Positions 38,826 to 47,347 of a DNA stretch of 64,000 nt are shown here, piece by piece. Position 1 is the stretch's first letter, and each line of letters opens with the position of its first letter. The position numbers and the translations under genes were made by a program. The notes below the pieces were generated by a model that did not search any database, had not been told where the DNA came from, and worked only from the letters and a program-made list of their open reading frames with translations. Source of the stretch: Acidobacteriota bacterium (GTDB lineage Bacteria; Acidobacteriota; Terriglobia; Terriglobales; Acidobacteriaceae); NCBI GenBank assembly GCA_021846275.1, contig JAJZBZ010000001.1, forward strand, positions 682,001 to 746,000, read 5' to 3'.

Positions 38826-39008
38826 GACGCTGAGGCGGCGCGTACCGCAAGGAAAAACTTCGGCGGCTGCGGTGAACTAGACTTATTTGTTGATTTCCGG
38901 ACGGACTTCCCCGCTGATTTGGCGGATGAATCTGCGCTCGATGCTCTTTGACGAGTCATCTGCGATGATGCGCCTTCGGCGATCAACGGAAGGCGGACGG
39001 TCAGGCAA

Positions 39009-40352
39009 GTGAAGAGTTCGGGCAAGTTTCCCAGGCGAGGCGCGCTGCGGCATCTGCCGGTGGTGCAGGAAAAGCTGGCGGGAGTGCATCAGCGGAATCT
39101 GTACAAGTGGCTGATTGTGGCGCCGATGATCGGAGTGATCTCCGGGCTGGCGATTACGGTGGTGGTGTTTCTGGTGTTGAAGGAGATGTGGCCGGCGGTG
39201 CTGGGCTACTATTTGCAGCATCATTGGGCGATTGTGCCGGGGCTGGTGCTGGGCTGCGCGGTGACGGGACTGATTATGCAGTACCTGACGCCGAATCCGA
39301 ATGAGCACTCGACCGAAGAGATTATCCAGTCGTATCACGAGCATGACGGGGCGGTGGATATGCGGTGGTTTCCGCAGAAGCTGCTGGCCGGGGTGACGAC
39401 GGTGGGCTTTGGCGGGAGCACGGCGCTGGAGGGACCGAGCATCTATGGCGGCGCGGCGCTGGGATCGTGGCTGTGGGAGAAGCTGCGGCGGTTTCCGCGC
39501 TTTCACCTGACGGCGCGGGACCGGAGGATCATGCTGATCTGTGGCGCGGCGGCGGGGATGGCGGCGGTGTTTCGCGCGCCGTTTACGGGGATTGTGTTTG
39601 CGCTGGAGATGCCGTACAAGGACGATCTGGCGCATGAGGCGCTGTTGCCGTCGCTGATTGCGGCGGTGGTTTCGTATCTGACGCTGGGGAGTTTTTTTCG
39701 CAGCGGGCCGCTGTTTGATTTTGTGACGAGCACGTCGTATCGGATGACGGACCTGCTATGGTCGCTGGTGCTGGGCGCGCTGATCGGGCTGATGTCGATG
39801 GGGTTTGTGCTGCTGTTTCGGCGGGTGAGGCGCGGCGTGATCCGGTGGAGCTGGCCGCACTGGGCGAAGCTGGCGACGGGCGGACTGGTGACGGGGTTGT
39901 GCGGTCTCGCGTTCCTGCAGATGTATCCGGGCGCGCTGGTGCCGCTGGGGCCGAATTATGAAGCGGTGCAGATGATCCTGACGACCTCGCACAGCTCGGC
40001 GGAGCTGATGCTGTTTGCCGTGCTGAAGCTGGCGGCGACGGTGGCGACGCTGGGCGCGGGCGGCGTGAGCGCGCTGTTTGTGCCGCTGTTTCTGACGGGC
40101 GGGGCGATGGGAATTGCGTTTGCGCAGTCGGTGGTGCATTCGCCGGCGGTGGGGCTGTATGCGGCGGTCGGGATGGCGGCGTTTATCTCCGCCGGATACA
40201 AGACGCCGCTGGCGGCGGTGGTGTTTGTGGCCGAGGCAACGGGCGGGCATGGGTTCATCATTCCGGCGCTGCTGGGCGCGGCGGTGGCGTATGCGGTTTC
40301 CGGCGATGCGTCGGCGTCGAGCGATCAGCGGGTGCGCGGGGAGCGCGGCTGA
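39009..40352 (+). CDS. ClC-family chloride channel or H+/Cl- antiporter (no CBS domains)
   Basis: A 447-residue ClC protein. Signature elements are FGGSTALEGPSIYGGAALGSWL (the gating Glu in LEGP), CGAAAGMAAVFRAPFTGIVFALEM and GAGGVSALFVPLFLTGGAMG, then FISAGYKTPLAAVVFVAEATGG. There are no cytosolic CBS domains. The gating Glu is kept, which favours an antiporter rather than a passive channel. The start is GTG with only a weak upstream site. A second, unlike ClC gene follows after 135 bases. Confidence 0.9.
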   Translation: MKSSGKFPRRGALRHLPVVQEKLAGVHQRNLYKWLIVAPMIGVISGLAITVVVFLVLKEMWPAVLGYYLQHHWAIVPGLVLGCAVTGLIMQYLTPNPNEHSTEEIIQSYHEHDGAVDMRWFPQKLLAGVTTVGFGGSTALEGPSIYGGAALGSWLWEKLRRFPRFHLTARDRRIMLICGAAAGMAAVFRAPFTGIVFALEMPYKDDLAHEALLPSLIAAVVSYLTLGSFFRSGPLFDFVTSTSYRMTDLLWSLVLGALIGLMSMGFVLLFRRVRRGVIRWSWPHWAKLATGGLVTGLCGLAFLQMYPGALVPLGPNYEAVQMILTTSHSSAELMLFAVLKLAATVATLGAGGVSALFVPLFLTGGAMGIAFAQSVVHSPAVGLYAAVGMAAFISAGYKTPLAAVVFVAEATGGHGFIIPALLGAAVAYAVSGDASASSDQRVRGERG

Positions 40353-40487
40353 GCAGGGTTGCACAGCATGGAGCAGAGCTGAACAGCGGGACGAAGTGAA
40401 AAAGGCCGCCCCGGAGTGGTACTTCAGCGACCGTATGCATCAGGAAATGGCGAGTGTTCGGTTCACTTCCGCTACACTGAAGAGGTG

Positions 40488-42242
40488 ATGGAAAGCGCAG
40501 TTGCCGCGAAACTTCCCCTGACACATCGCATTTTGCACCGGACTGTGGAGCGCTGGCGGACGATGCTGGCGAATCGCGAGGACCAGGTGTTTCTGGTGCT
40601 CTCGCTGGTGATTGGCGCGCTGGTGGGCTTGGTCGTGGTGGCGATGATCGAGCTGACGGAGCGGCTGGGAATGCGGCTGTATCCGGTGGGCAGCGCGGCG
40701 TGGCGGCGGGTGCTGATACCGATTGGCGGCTCGCTGGCGCTGGGATTTCTGCTGGTGCGGTTTTTTCCGTTTGCGCGCGGAACGGCGATTCCGCAGACGA
40801 AGGCGGCGGTGCAGACGCGCGGAGGCTATATTTCGCTGCGCACGGTGCTGGTGAAGTTTTTCTGCACGGCGGCGTCGCTGGCGTGCGGGATACCGCTGGG
40901 ACCGGAGGGACCGTCGGCGCAGATTGGCGCGGGGATGGCGTCGGTGATCGGTCGGCGGCTGGGACTGAAGCCGGAAAAGGTGAGGGCGCTGTTGCCGGTG
41001 GGCGCGGCGGCGGCGATTGCGGCGGCGTTCAATACGCCGATGGCGGCTGTGTTGTTTGCGCTGGAAGAGATCATGGGCGACCTGAACGCGCCGATTCTGG
41101 GGTCGGTGGTGCTGGCGTCGGCGACCTCGTGGATGATGCTGCGGCTGATGCTGGGGAATAATCCGCTGTTTCATGTGCCGCGCTACACGCTGGCGCATTC
41201 GAGCGAGTTTGCGATTTATGCGGTGCTGGGGATTGTGGGCGGCGTGGTTTCGGCGGCATTTACGCGGTTTCTGCTGTATCTGCGGGTGCAGTTTCTCTCG
41301 CTGCCAAAGAAGACGGTGTGGTGGCATCCGGTGGTGGGCGGGGTGGTGGCGGGTCTGATGGGATGGGCGGTGCCGCAGACGCTGGGCGTTGGCTATGGGT
41401 ATATTGGCGACGCGCTGAATGGGCGGATGGTGCTGAAGATCATGCTGCTGCTGGTGCTGCTGAAGTTTTTTGCGGTGACGATTGCGTATGCGAGCGGGAA
41501 TGTGGGCGGCATTCTGGGTCCGGTGATTTTTCTGGGCGCGATGGTGGGCGGGTCGGTGGGCAGCATTGCGCATCTGCTGCTGCCAGGGCACACGGCGACG
41601 GCGGGCGCGTATGCGCTGGTGGGAATGGGCGCGCTGTTTGCCGGGATTATTCGCGCGCCGATGACATCGGTGGTGATGGTCTTCGAGCTGACGCGGGATT
41701 ACGAGGTGATTGTGCCGCTGATGATCGCCAATCTGCTGAGCCTGTTCATTGCGACGTGGCTGCAGAAGATGCCGATTTATGAGGGACTGGCGCAACTGGA
41801 CGGGATTCACCTGCCGAAGCATGGGCAGCGTGACGAGGAGACGCATGGCAGGCTGGTGGCGGCGTTGGTGCATCCGGCGGCGGAGACGGTGGACGGAGCC
41901 GCGACGGTGGCCGAGTCGGCGGAACGGGCGAAGCGGAGCGGGATGCAAAGCTGGCCGGTGGTGCGGGATGGGGTGTTGACGGGCGTGGTGACGCGCGAGG
42001 CGCTGGAGCAGGCGGTGGAGCGGGGCGAAGGAGCGATGGCGGTGCAGAAGCTGCTGCCGACGCATGAGTTTCCGCATGTGCATCCGGACCATCCGCTGTA
42101 TGTGGCGCTGGAACGGATGAGCCGGACGGGGTTGAATCAACTGCCCGTGATGGAGCGCGACGATGCCAATCGGCTGACGGGCGTGGTGACGATGCATGAT
42201 GTGCTGGCGGCGTATGGGGTGAGCGACAGCGCGGCGCTGTGA
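40488..42242 (+). CDS. ClC-family chloride channel/antiporter with a C-terminal CBS pair
   Basis: A 584-residue ClC protein. It has the anion-site region SLACGIPLGPEGPSAQIGAGMAS (gating Glu in PEGP), AAAIAAAFNTPMAAVLFALEEI and GNVGGILGPVIFLGAMVGGSVG, then MGALFAGIIRAPMTSVVMVFELT. After the membrane part two CBS repeats (about 460-584) contain the motif SWPVVRDGVLTGVVTREAL and LNQLPVMERDDANRLTGVVTMHDVLAAYG, a likely adenylate sensor. GAAGAGG precedes the chosen ATG at 40488. Only distantly similar to the preceding ClC gene, so the pair is not a recent duplication. Confidence 0.92.
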   Translation: MESAVAAKLPLTHRILHRTVERWRTMLANREDQVFLVLSLVIGALVGLVVVAMIELTERLGMRLYPVGSAAWRRVLIPIGGSLALGFLLVRFFPFARGTAIPQTKAAVQTRGGYISLRTVLVKFFCTAASLACGIPLGPEGPSAQIGAGMASVIGRRLGLKPEKVRALLPVGAAAAIAAAFNTPMAAVLFALEEIMGDLNAPILGSVVLASATSWMMLRLMLGNNPLFHVPRYTLAHSSEFAIYAVLGIVGGVVSAAFTRFLLYLRVQFLSLPKKTVWWHPVVGGVVAGLMGWAVPQTLGVGYGYIGDALNGRMVLKIMLLLVLLKFFAVTIAYASGNVGGILGPVIFLGAMVGGSVGSIAHLLLPGHTATAGAYALVGMGALFAGIIRAPMTSVVMVFELTRDYEVIVPLMIANLLSLFIATWLQKMPIYEGLAQLDGIHLPKHGQRDEETHGRLVAALVHPAAETVDGAATVAESAERAKRSGMQSWPVVRDGVLTGVVTREALEQAVERGEGAMAVQKLLPTHEFPHVHPDHPLYVALERMSRTGLNQLPVMERDDANRLTGVVTMHDVLAAYGVSDSAAL

Positions 42243-42302
42243 CGGTGGTCATCGCCGGGAGCTTCGAGGCTGCATTAGTATTCCTAGTGCTGGAGGCGGC
42301 TC

Positions 42303-43136
42303 ATGATTTTCGGAAGCAGGGATGACGGCAGCGCAGGCGGACACGGGTACAGGCATTTGCTGGTGAAGTCGTTTCAGGGCGTGCAGACGATTACGATGAA
42401 TCGCCCGGAGAAGCGGAATGCGCTGTGTCCGCTGCTGATGGAAGAGCTGGTGACGGCGCTCGATCAGGCGGCGGAGTGCGAGTGCGGAGTGGTGGTGCTG
42501 ACGGGGGCGGGATCGGCCTTCTGCGCGGGCCTGGATATGGACAATCTGGCGACGATGCATGCGCAGACGCGCGAGGAGGCACGCAAGGACTCCGAGCGGA
42601 TGGCAGGGCTGCTGCTGGCGATCTATCGCTTTCCGAAGCCGATCCTTGCGGCGGTGAACGGGCCGGCGATTGCGGGCGGGATGGCGCTGGCGACGCTGTG
42701 CGACTTCACGTATGCAACGCCGGACTCGCGCTTTGCCTATACCGAGGTGAGGCTGGGGTATATTCCGGCGATTGTGGCAACGTTTCTGATGCGGCAGATG
42801 GGCGAGAAGCGGACGCGGGAGCTGCTGCTGAGCGGACGGATTCTGAAGGCCGAGGAGGCGCAGCGGATGGGGCTGGTGACGCGCGTGGTGCCGACCAACG
42901 AACTGCATGCCGAGGTGACGGCGCTGGCGCAGACGCTGCGCATGAACAGCCCGCAGGCGATGACGACGGTGAAGCAACTGCTGACGCGGCACGATGCCGA
43001 ACGGCTGGAGGCGGAGATTGAAGCGGCGATTGAGGCCAACGCCGAGCAGCACTCGTCGGAGGATTTTCGCGAGGGCGTACGCGCATTCTTCGAGCACAGG
43101 AAGGCGGACTGGCCGAGTCGGCGCGCGGCGGTGTGA
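42303..43136 (+). CDS. Enoyl-CoA hydratase/isomerase (crotonase family)
   Basis: A 277-residue crotonase-fold enzyme. The CoA-binding start ITMNRPEKRNALCPLLMEEL is followed by the oxyanion-hole segments GSAFCAGLDMDNL and AAVNGPAIAGGMALATLCDFTYA. The catalytic-glutamate region FAYTEVRLGYIPAIVATFL and the closing block SGRILKAEEAQRMGLVTRVV complete the pattern. It probably acts in fatty acid or amino acid breakdown; the exact acyl-CoA substrate is not readable. GGAGG precedes the ATG. It converges on the GH130 gene. Confidence 0.9.
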   Translation: MIFGSRDDGSAGGHGYRHLLVKSFQGVQTITMNRPEKRNALCPLLMEELVTALDQAAECECGVVVLTGAGSAFCAGLDMDNLATMHAQTREEARKDSERMAGLLLAIYRFPKPILAAVNGPAIAGGMALATLCDFTYATPDSRFAYTEVRLGYIPAIVATFLMRQMGEKRTRELLLSGRILKAEEAQRMGLVTRVVPTNELHAEVTALAQTLRMNSPQAMTTVKQLLTRHDAERLEAEIEAAIEANAEQHSSEDFREGVRAFFEHRKADWPSRRAAV

Positions 43137-43191
43137 TGGCCGCTGATTTGTCTTGCCGCGTGGTGGCGATCTTCCGATGGGCCCTGCCCGG

Positions 43192-44394
43192 TTACAGGGG
43201 CGGCTGTCCGTGCGTTTGCGCGGCGACTGCGACGCCGACGAAGGAGTCGGCGCTGCCGTAGTAGAGGAACCAGCGATGATGAAAGAGGACGAGTCCCTCG
43301 CCGAAGGTGGTTCCGGCGGCGTACTGGCCGCTGCGCTCCCAAGGCTGCTCGGGATGGAGCACGGGTTGGTCGAGACGGGCGAGAAGCTGCGCGGGATTTG
43401 CGGCTGAGAACAGAGCCTCGCCGACGGAGTAGGCACCGGGATCGAGAGCGGGGTCGCGCGCGGCATCGGCTGCATTCTTGCCGTTGTAGAGCAGCAGGAT
43501 TCCGTTGCGCGTGAGGATGGGCGGCGGGCCTACCTCGGGGAATCCGCTGTCAAAGAGGCCGGGACGGTCGTGGAGCAGGACGCGGGCGCGATTGGGGTCT
43601 GCCGGTGAGAGCTGAGTCTGCGCGGCCTGAGTTTGCAGGGCTGGCGCGACCTGGCTGGATGCGGATTCGACCGGGGTCCAGTGGATGAGATCGGGCGAGC
43701 TGGCGAGGCGGATGTGAATCTCGCCCCAGTACATCCAGTAAAGACCGTGAAGGCGCGCGGCCACGAGATGACCGTGGTGGAGGCGCGTGAGGATGCCGCC
43801 GGATTTGTACTCGAAGCCCGCGTAAGGACCAGTGATGCCGAGCGCCGGGCCGTATTTGGTCCAGTGGCGGAGGTCGCGCGAGGCGGCGATGCCGATGGAG
43901 TAGGTCTGGCGGTTCCATTGGGTGTAGGTGAGGATGTAGCGGCCGTCGGGAGCCTGAACGAGGCGCGGGTCTTCGACGCCGCCGGGCCACTCGCGGGACT
44001 GCTGGGCGTCGGGAGCGGGGTAAAAAACCGGCTCGGGAAGCGGGCGGAAATGAAGGCCGTCGCGGGAGACGGCGAGGCCGAGGCGCGAGGTGTGCATGCC
44101 GATGCGCATGGAGCCGGAGTCGTCTTCGGCGCGGTAGAGCACGAAGACGCGACCGTGGCGGACGATGGCGGCGGGATTGAAGGTGTGGAGCGCCTGCCAG
44201 CGGACGGGGCGATGGAGGATTGGATCGGTGAAGGTCGATTGCGGGTCAGGGCGAAGGATGGGCGCGACGAGCGGTCGCGAAAAAGGGCCGATGGCCCAGG
44301 CGGGCAGCGAGGAAGCTGGGGGTCTGGCTGGCGACTGCGCCGACGCCAGCAGCGAGGCGGCGCAGACGATCAAGGCGAAACAGCGGATTCGCAT
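43192..44394 (-). CDS. Exported GH130-type glycosidase or phosphorylase
   Basis: A 400-residue five-bladed beta-propeller enzyme with a signal peptide (1-20, CFALIVCAASLLASA). The GH130 core is visible: HTFNPAAIVRHGRVFVLYRAEDDSG, LGLAVSRDGLHF, GGVEDPRLVQAPDGRYILTYTQWN and GITGPYAGFEYKSGGILTRL. Family members act on beta-mannosides or mannosyl-glucose. Most are cytosolic phosphorylases; exported members, as this appears to be, are usually hydrolases. The frame continues upstream past 44394 in low-complexity sequence, so the start was placed at the ATG before the signal peptide. It lies 16 bases after the DHH gene. Confidence 0.8.
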   Translation of the reverse strand: MRIRCFALIVCAASLLASAQSPARPPASSLPAWAIGPFSRPLVAPILRPDPQSTFTDPILHRPVRWQALHTFNPAAIVRHGRVFVLYRAEDDSGSMRIGMHTSRLGLAVSRDGLHFRPLPEPVFYPAPDAQQSREWPGGVEDPRLVQAPDGRYILTYTQWNRQTYSIGIAASRDLRHWTKYGPALGITGPYAGFEYKSGGILTRLHHGHLVAARLHGLYWMYWGEIHIRLASSPDLIHWTPVESASSQVAPALQTQAAQTQLSPADPNRARVLLHDRPGLFDSGFPEVGPPPILTRNGILLLYNGKNAADAARDPALDPGAYSVGEALFSAANPAQLLARLDQPVLHPEQPWERSGQYAAGTTFGEGLVLFHHRWFLYYGSADSFVGVAVAAQTHGQPPL

Positions 44395-44410
44395 CGTGTG
44401 GCTCCGGCTA

Positions 44411-45403
44411 CTAGCCGGGAAACGGGTTGGCGGCGCGCAGCTCGGCGACGATGGTCTGGGCGGCGGAGCGGGCTTCGTCGGCGCGGTCGGGCGGGAAGCT
44501 GATGGCTCCGACACGGGCGTGGCCGCCGCCGCCGTAACGCTCGCAGATGCGGGCGAGATTGACCATCTGAGCGTCGGTGGCGCGAGTCCAGGGATTGGAG
44601 CCGACGGCAACCTTGGTGCGGAAGCTCGAACGCGAGAGGCCGATCGAGTAGGTGGCCTGAGGAAACAAGGAGTACGGGATGAACTTGTTGAAGCCTTCCA
44701 TCGGATGGTCGGTGATGTCGAAGAAGATGGTCCCGTCGCGGTACTCGGCGCGCTGGCCGATGAGCGCCGTGGCGCGCTGGTGCTGGTCGAGAAGCGGCGG
44801 CAGGAGACTGGCGACAAAGGGCTGCTCCAGCACTTCGGCGAGCGGCATCTCGGTGAGCAGCGGGATCAGGCGCGGAACGAAGGCGGCGTCCTGCGTGGAC
44901 TCGATGATGAGCGTGAGGCGCATGGCGGGCGCGGGCATTTCGACGGCGGACTGCGGGCTTTCGTAGCGCGCGCCATCGACGATGTCGGCCCAGTGGATCA
45001 GCTCGGCGAAGGGGGCGATGTCAAAGCCGAAGCGCGTGGCCGCGACGCGGGCGAGAAAGCTGGCGCAGGAGATGGATTCGGGATCGAAGAAACGGCGGCG
45101 CGAGCAGGCTTCGTCCCGCTGGCAGGCGCGGAAGTGGGCCTCGTCGGCGGCGCTCAGAAAGGCCGACTCGTGGTGATCGAACCACCAGGTGATGCGCGGC
45201 GAGGCGGAGTATTTGAAATCGACGATGGCGTTTTCGTCGCCGATGAAAGCGGATTCGTCAAAGAGCGCACCGGCGCGGTGGACCAGGCCGCAGAATTCGT
45301 AGCTGGCCGAGGGTGCGTGGATGGCGCGATGGAAACGAGTGAAAAGCGAAGCGGAACAGGCTCCGTCAAAACATTTGTCGTGATAGAAAACGCGAACCTT
45401 CAA
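44411..45403 (-). CDS. DHH-family phosphoesterase
   Basis: A 330-residue cytosolic phosphoesterase. The first metal motif is VRVFYHDKCFDGACSASL, the second NAIVDFKYS and the third, name-giving one FDHHES. The C-terminal DHHA1 domain has the substrate-binding YGGGGHARVGAISF. The fold is that of oligoribonucleases and cyclic dinucleotide phosphodiesterases (NrnA/NrnB-like), but the substrate is unknown. The start is TTG, supported by GGAGGGG close upstream and by the position of motif 1. The frame upstream of it is low complexity. It begins 103 bases after fliJ and may be read from the flagellar transcript. Confidence 0.85.
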   Translation of the reverse strand: MKVRVFYHDKCFDGACSASLFTRFHRAIHAPSASYEFCGLVHRAGALFDESAFIGDENAIVDFKYSASPRITWWFDHHESAFLSAADEAHFRACQRDEACSRRRFFDPESISCASFLARVAATRFGFDIAPFAELIHWADIVDGARYESPQSAVEMPAPAMRLTLIIESTQDAAFVPRLIPLLTEMPLAEVLEQPFVASLLPPLLDQHQRATALIGQRAEYRDGTIFFDITDHPMEGFNKFIPYSLFPQATYSIGLSRSSFRTKVAVGSNPWTRATDAQMVNLARICERYGGGGHARVGAISFPPDRADEARSAAQTIVAELRAANPFPG

Positions 45404-45506
45404 AACCCCTCCGGGAAAATGATTCCTGTTGGCGCGCAATGCTGCATTCCGCGCCTGCCGGAATGCGACGCCCAAATGACTAGAATCGGCGGATGGGGAC
45501 GAGATG

Positions 45507-45992
45507 TCAAGCCGGGCGGCGCGGGGAATTGGGCGCGGAATCGGGCTGGGTTTCAGCGGTCGGGCGGCGCTTGCGTCCGTACCAGTCGTCGAGCATCTGC
45601 TGGGCGCGGCGGTCGGCCTCGACGCGAGCCTCGCGCTCGGCCTCATTGAGCAGCGTCTCCACCTGACGGCGGGCCGTGCGGCGGATGAGGAACTCGTCGC
45701 GCTGACGGGCAAGCTCCTGATCGAGCCGGTGCAGTTCGGGGCGCAGGTGCTCGGCCTGGCGCGCGGCGATCTCCATGAGCACCAGACCCGTCTGCCGCAC
45801 GAGGCCGTCGCTGCGCTCGATGCCGCGCACCAGATCGGAGCGTCCGTCGCGGCGCTCCTGATGCGCGGCCAGAAGCTCGGCGGCGGTCTCCTCGCGGCTG
45901 CGCGCGGCAGACTCCAGCGCCAGACGGCTCTGTTCCTCTTCGAGTTCGCGGATGCGCGCCAGGCGGCGCAGGGTCTTCGATGCGGACGGCAT
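45507..45992 (-). CDS. fliJ: Flagellar export protein FliJ
   Basis: A 161-residue, highly charged, almost wholly helical coiled-coil protein (ARIRELEEEQSRLALESAARSREETAAELL, RLDQELARQRDEFLIRRTARRQVETLL, AEREARVEADRRAQQMLDDWYGRK). FliJ sits in the centre of the FliI ATPase ring and escorts chaperones. FliJ sequences are poorly conserved, so the call rests on coiled-coil character, length and position right after fliI at the end of the operon. GGAG precedes the ATG. Confidence 0.8.
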   Translation of the reverse strand: MPSASKTLRRLARIRELEEEQSRLALESAARSREETAAELLAAHQERRDGRSDLVRGIERSDGLVRQTGLVLMEIAARQAEHLRPELHRLDQELARQRDEFLIRRTARRQVETLLNEAEREARVEADRRAQQMLDDWYGRKRRPTAETQPDSAPNSPRRPA

Positions 45993-46027
45993 TTTCGGCT
46001 CCTTCGGCGATGACTGGGAAGCAACGA

Positions 46028-47347
46028 TCAGATGCTCTCGGCGAGAGCCAGAAGGCGGTCCACGCAGCCGTCAAAGTCCAGCCGCTCGGTAGCCGTCTGC
46101 ATCAGGAACTCGCGCAGCAGCGGACGGGCCTCCAGCGCGCGGTCGAGGTCTTCGTCGGAGCCGGGGCGATAGGCTCCGATGCGGACCAGGTCTTCGGAGC
46201 GCGCGTAGGCGGCGAGCAGGCGGCGCAGTTCGGCGGCGGCCTCGCGATGCTCGGTGGAGGCGACGGCGGTCATGAGACGGCTGACGGAGTCGAGGATCTG
46301 AATCGGCGGATACCAGCCCTCGGAAGCCAGCGAGCGCGAGAGCACGATGTGGCCGTCGAGCAGCGAGCGCACAGCGTCCACGAGCGGATCCTGCTGGTCG
46401 TCCCCCTCCATCAGCACGGTGTAAAAGGCCGTGATCGAGCCGCGCTGGAAGTTTCCGGCGCGCTCGACCAGCCGGGCCAGCCGCGTGAAGACCGAAGGGG
46501 TGTAGCCCTTTGCCGTGGCCGGCTCGCCGGCGGCGAGGCCGATCTCGCGCGCAGCCATCGCGAAGCGCGTGAGCGAGTCCAGGACAAGAAGAACGTGGTA
46601 GCCCTCGGCGGCGTAGGACTCGGCGATGGCCGTCGCCCCAAGCGCGGCGCGCATGCGCATGAGCGGGCTTTGGTCGGAGGTCGAGACCATGACCACCGAG
46701 CGGCTGCGACCCTCCGCGCCGAGCGCGTCCTCAAGAAACTCGCCCACCTCGCGGCCACGCTCGCCGACCAGGCCAACCACTGTGATGTCGGCCTCGGTGT
46801 TGCGCGTCATCATGCCGATGAGCGTGCTTTTGCCGACGCCGGAGCCGCCGAAGATGCCCACGCGCTGGCCCCGGCCCACCGTGAGCAGGCCGTCGATGGC
46901 GCGGATGCCGGTGCCGAGCGGACGGCGGATGGGCAGACGGTCCAGCGGCGTGCAGACCGGGCCGTCAAGCGGAACGGAGGTGGCCGTGCGCGGCGGGCGG
47001 CCGCCGTCGATGGCGTTGCCCAGCGCGTCGAGAACCCGGCCCATCAGCGCCGGGCCGGTCTCGACCTCCGGCGTGACGCCGAGCGCCTCGACCGCGTCGC
47101 CGTACTGGATACCCTCCGGCGCGTTGACGGGCATCGATAGAACGGTCTGGCCGCGAAAGCCGATGACCTCGGCCAGGTGACGCGCGCCCTGGCGGTCGAT
47201 GATCGAGCAGAGCTGGCCGACCGAGCAGATGGGACCGGCGGATTCGATGGTCTGGCCGATGGCCTGCAGCACTTGTCCGCGCCAGCGCCAGGGCTGCACG
47301 CGGCGCAGGCGATGGTGATAGCCGGTGAGCTGGCCGAGCGGGGTCAT
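46028..47347 (-). CDS. fliI: Flagellum-specific ATPase FliI
   Basis: The ATPase of the flagellar type III export apparatus, related to the F1 beta subunit. 439 residues. Walker A is GIFGGSGVGKSTLIGMM, followed by VVGLVGERGREVGEFLED, Walker B VLLVLDSLTRFAMA, the segment KGYTPSVFTRLARLVERAGN and DGHIVLSRSLASEGWYPPIQILDSVSR. The N-terminal domain contains EVIGFRGQTVLSMP. The start overlaps the fliH stop by 4 bases (ATGA). It is closest to FliI rather than to virulence ATPases because it sits in a complete flagellar operon. Confidence 0.95.
   Translation of the reverse strand: MTPLGQLTGYHHRLRRVQPWRWRGQVLQAIGQTIESAGPICSVGQLCSIIDRQGARHLAEVIGFRGQTVLSMPVNAPEGIQYGDAVEALGVTPEVETGPALMGRVLDALGNAIDGGRPPRTATSVPLDGPVCTPLDRLPIRRPLGTGIRAIDGLLTVGRGQRVGIFGGSGVGKSTLIGMMTRNTEADITVVGLVGERGREVGEFLEDALGAEGRSRSVVMVSTSDQSPLMRMRAALGATAIAESYAAEGYHVLLVLDSLTRFAMAAREIGLAAGEPATAKGYTPSVFTRLARLVERAGNFQRGSITAFYTVLMEGDDQQDPLVDAVRSLLDGHIVLSRSLASEGWYPPIQILDSVSRLMTAVASTEHREAAAELRRLLAAYARSEDLVRIGAYRPGSDEDLDRALEARPLLREFLMQTATERLDFDGCVDRLLALAESI

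Noticed and set aside
40440-42197. 585-codon minus-strand frame opposite the CBS-containing ClC gene
   Set aside because: Arg/His-rich shadow translation with no motif; the plus-strand ClC gene explains the region.
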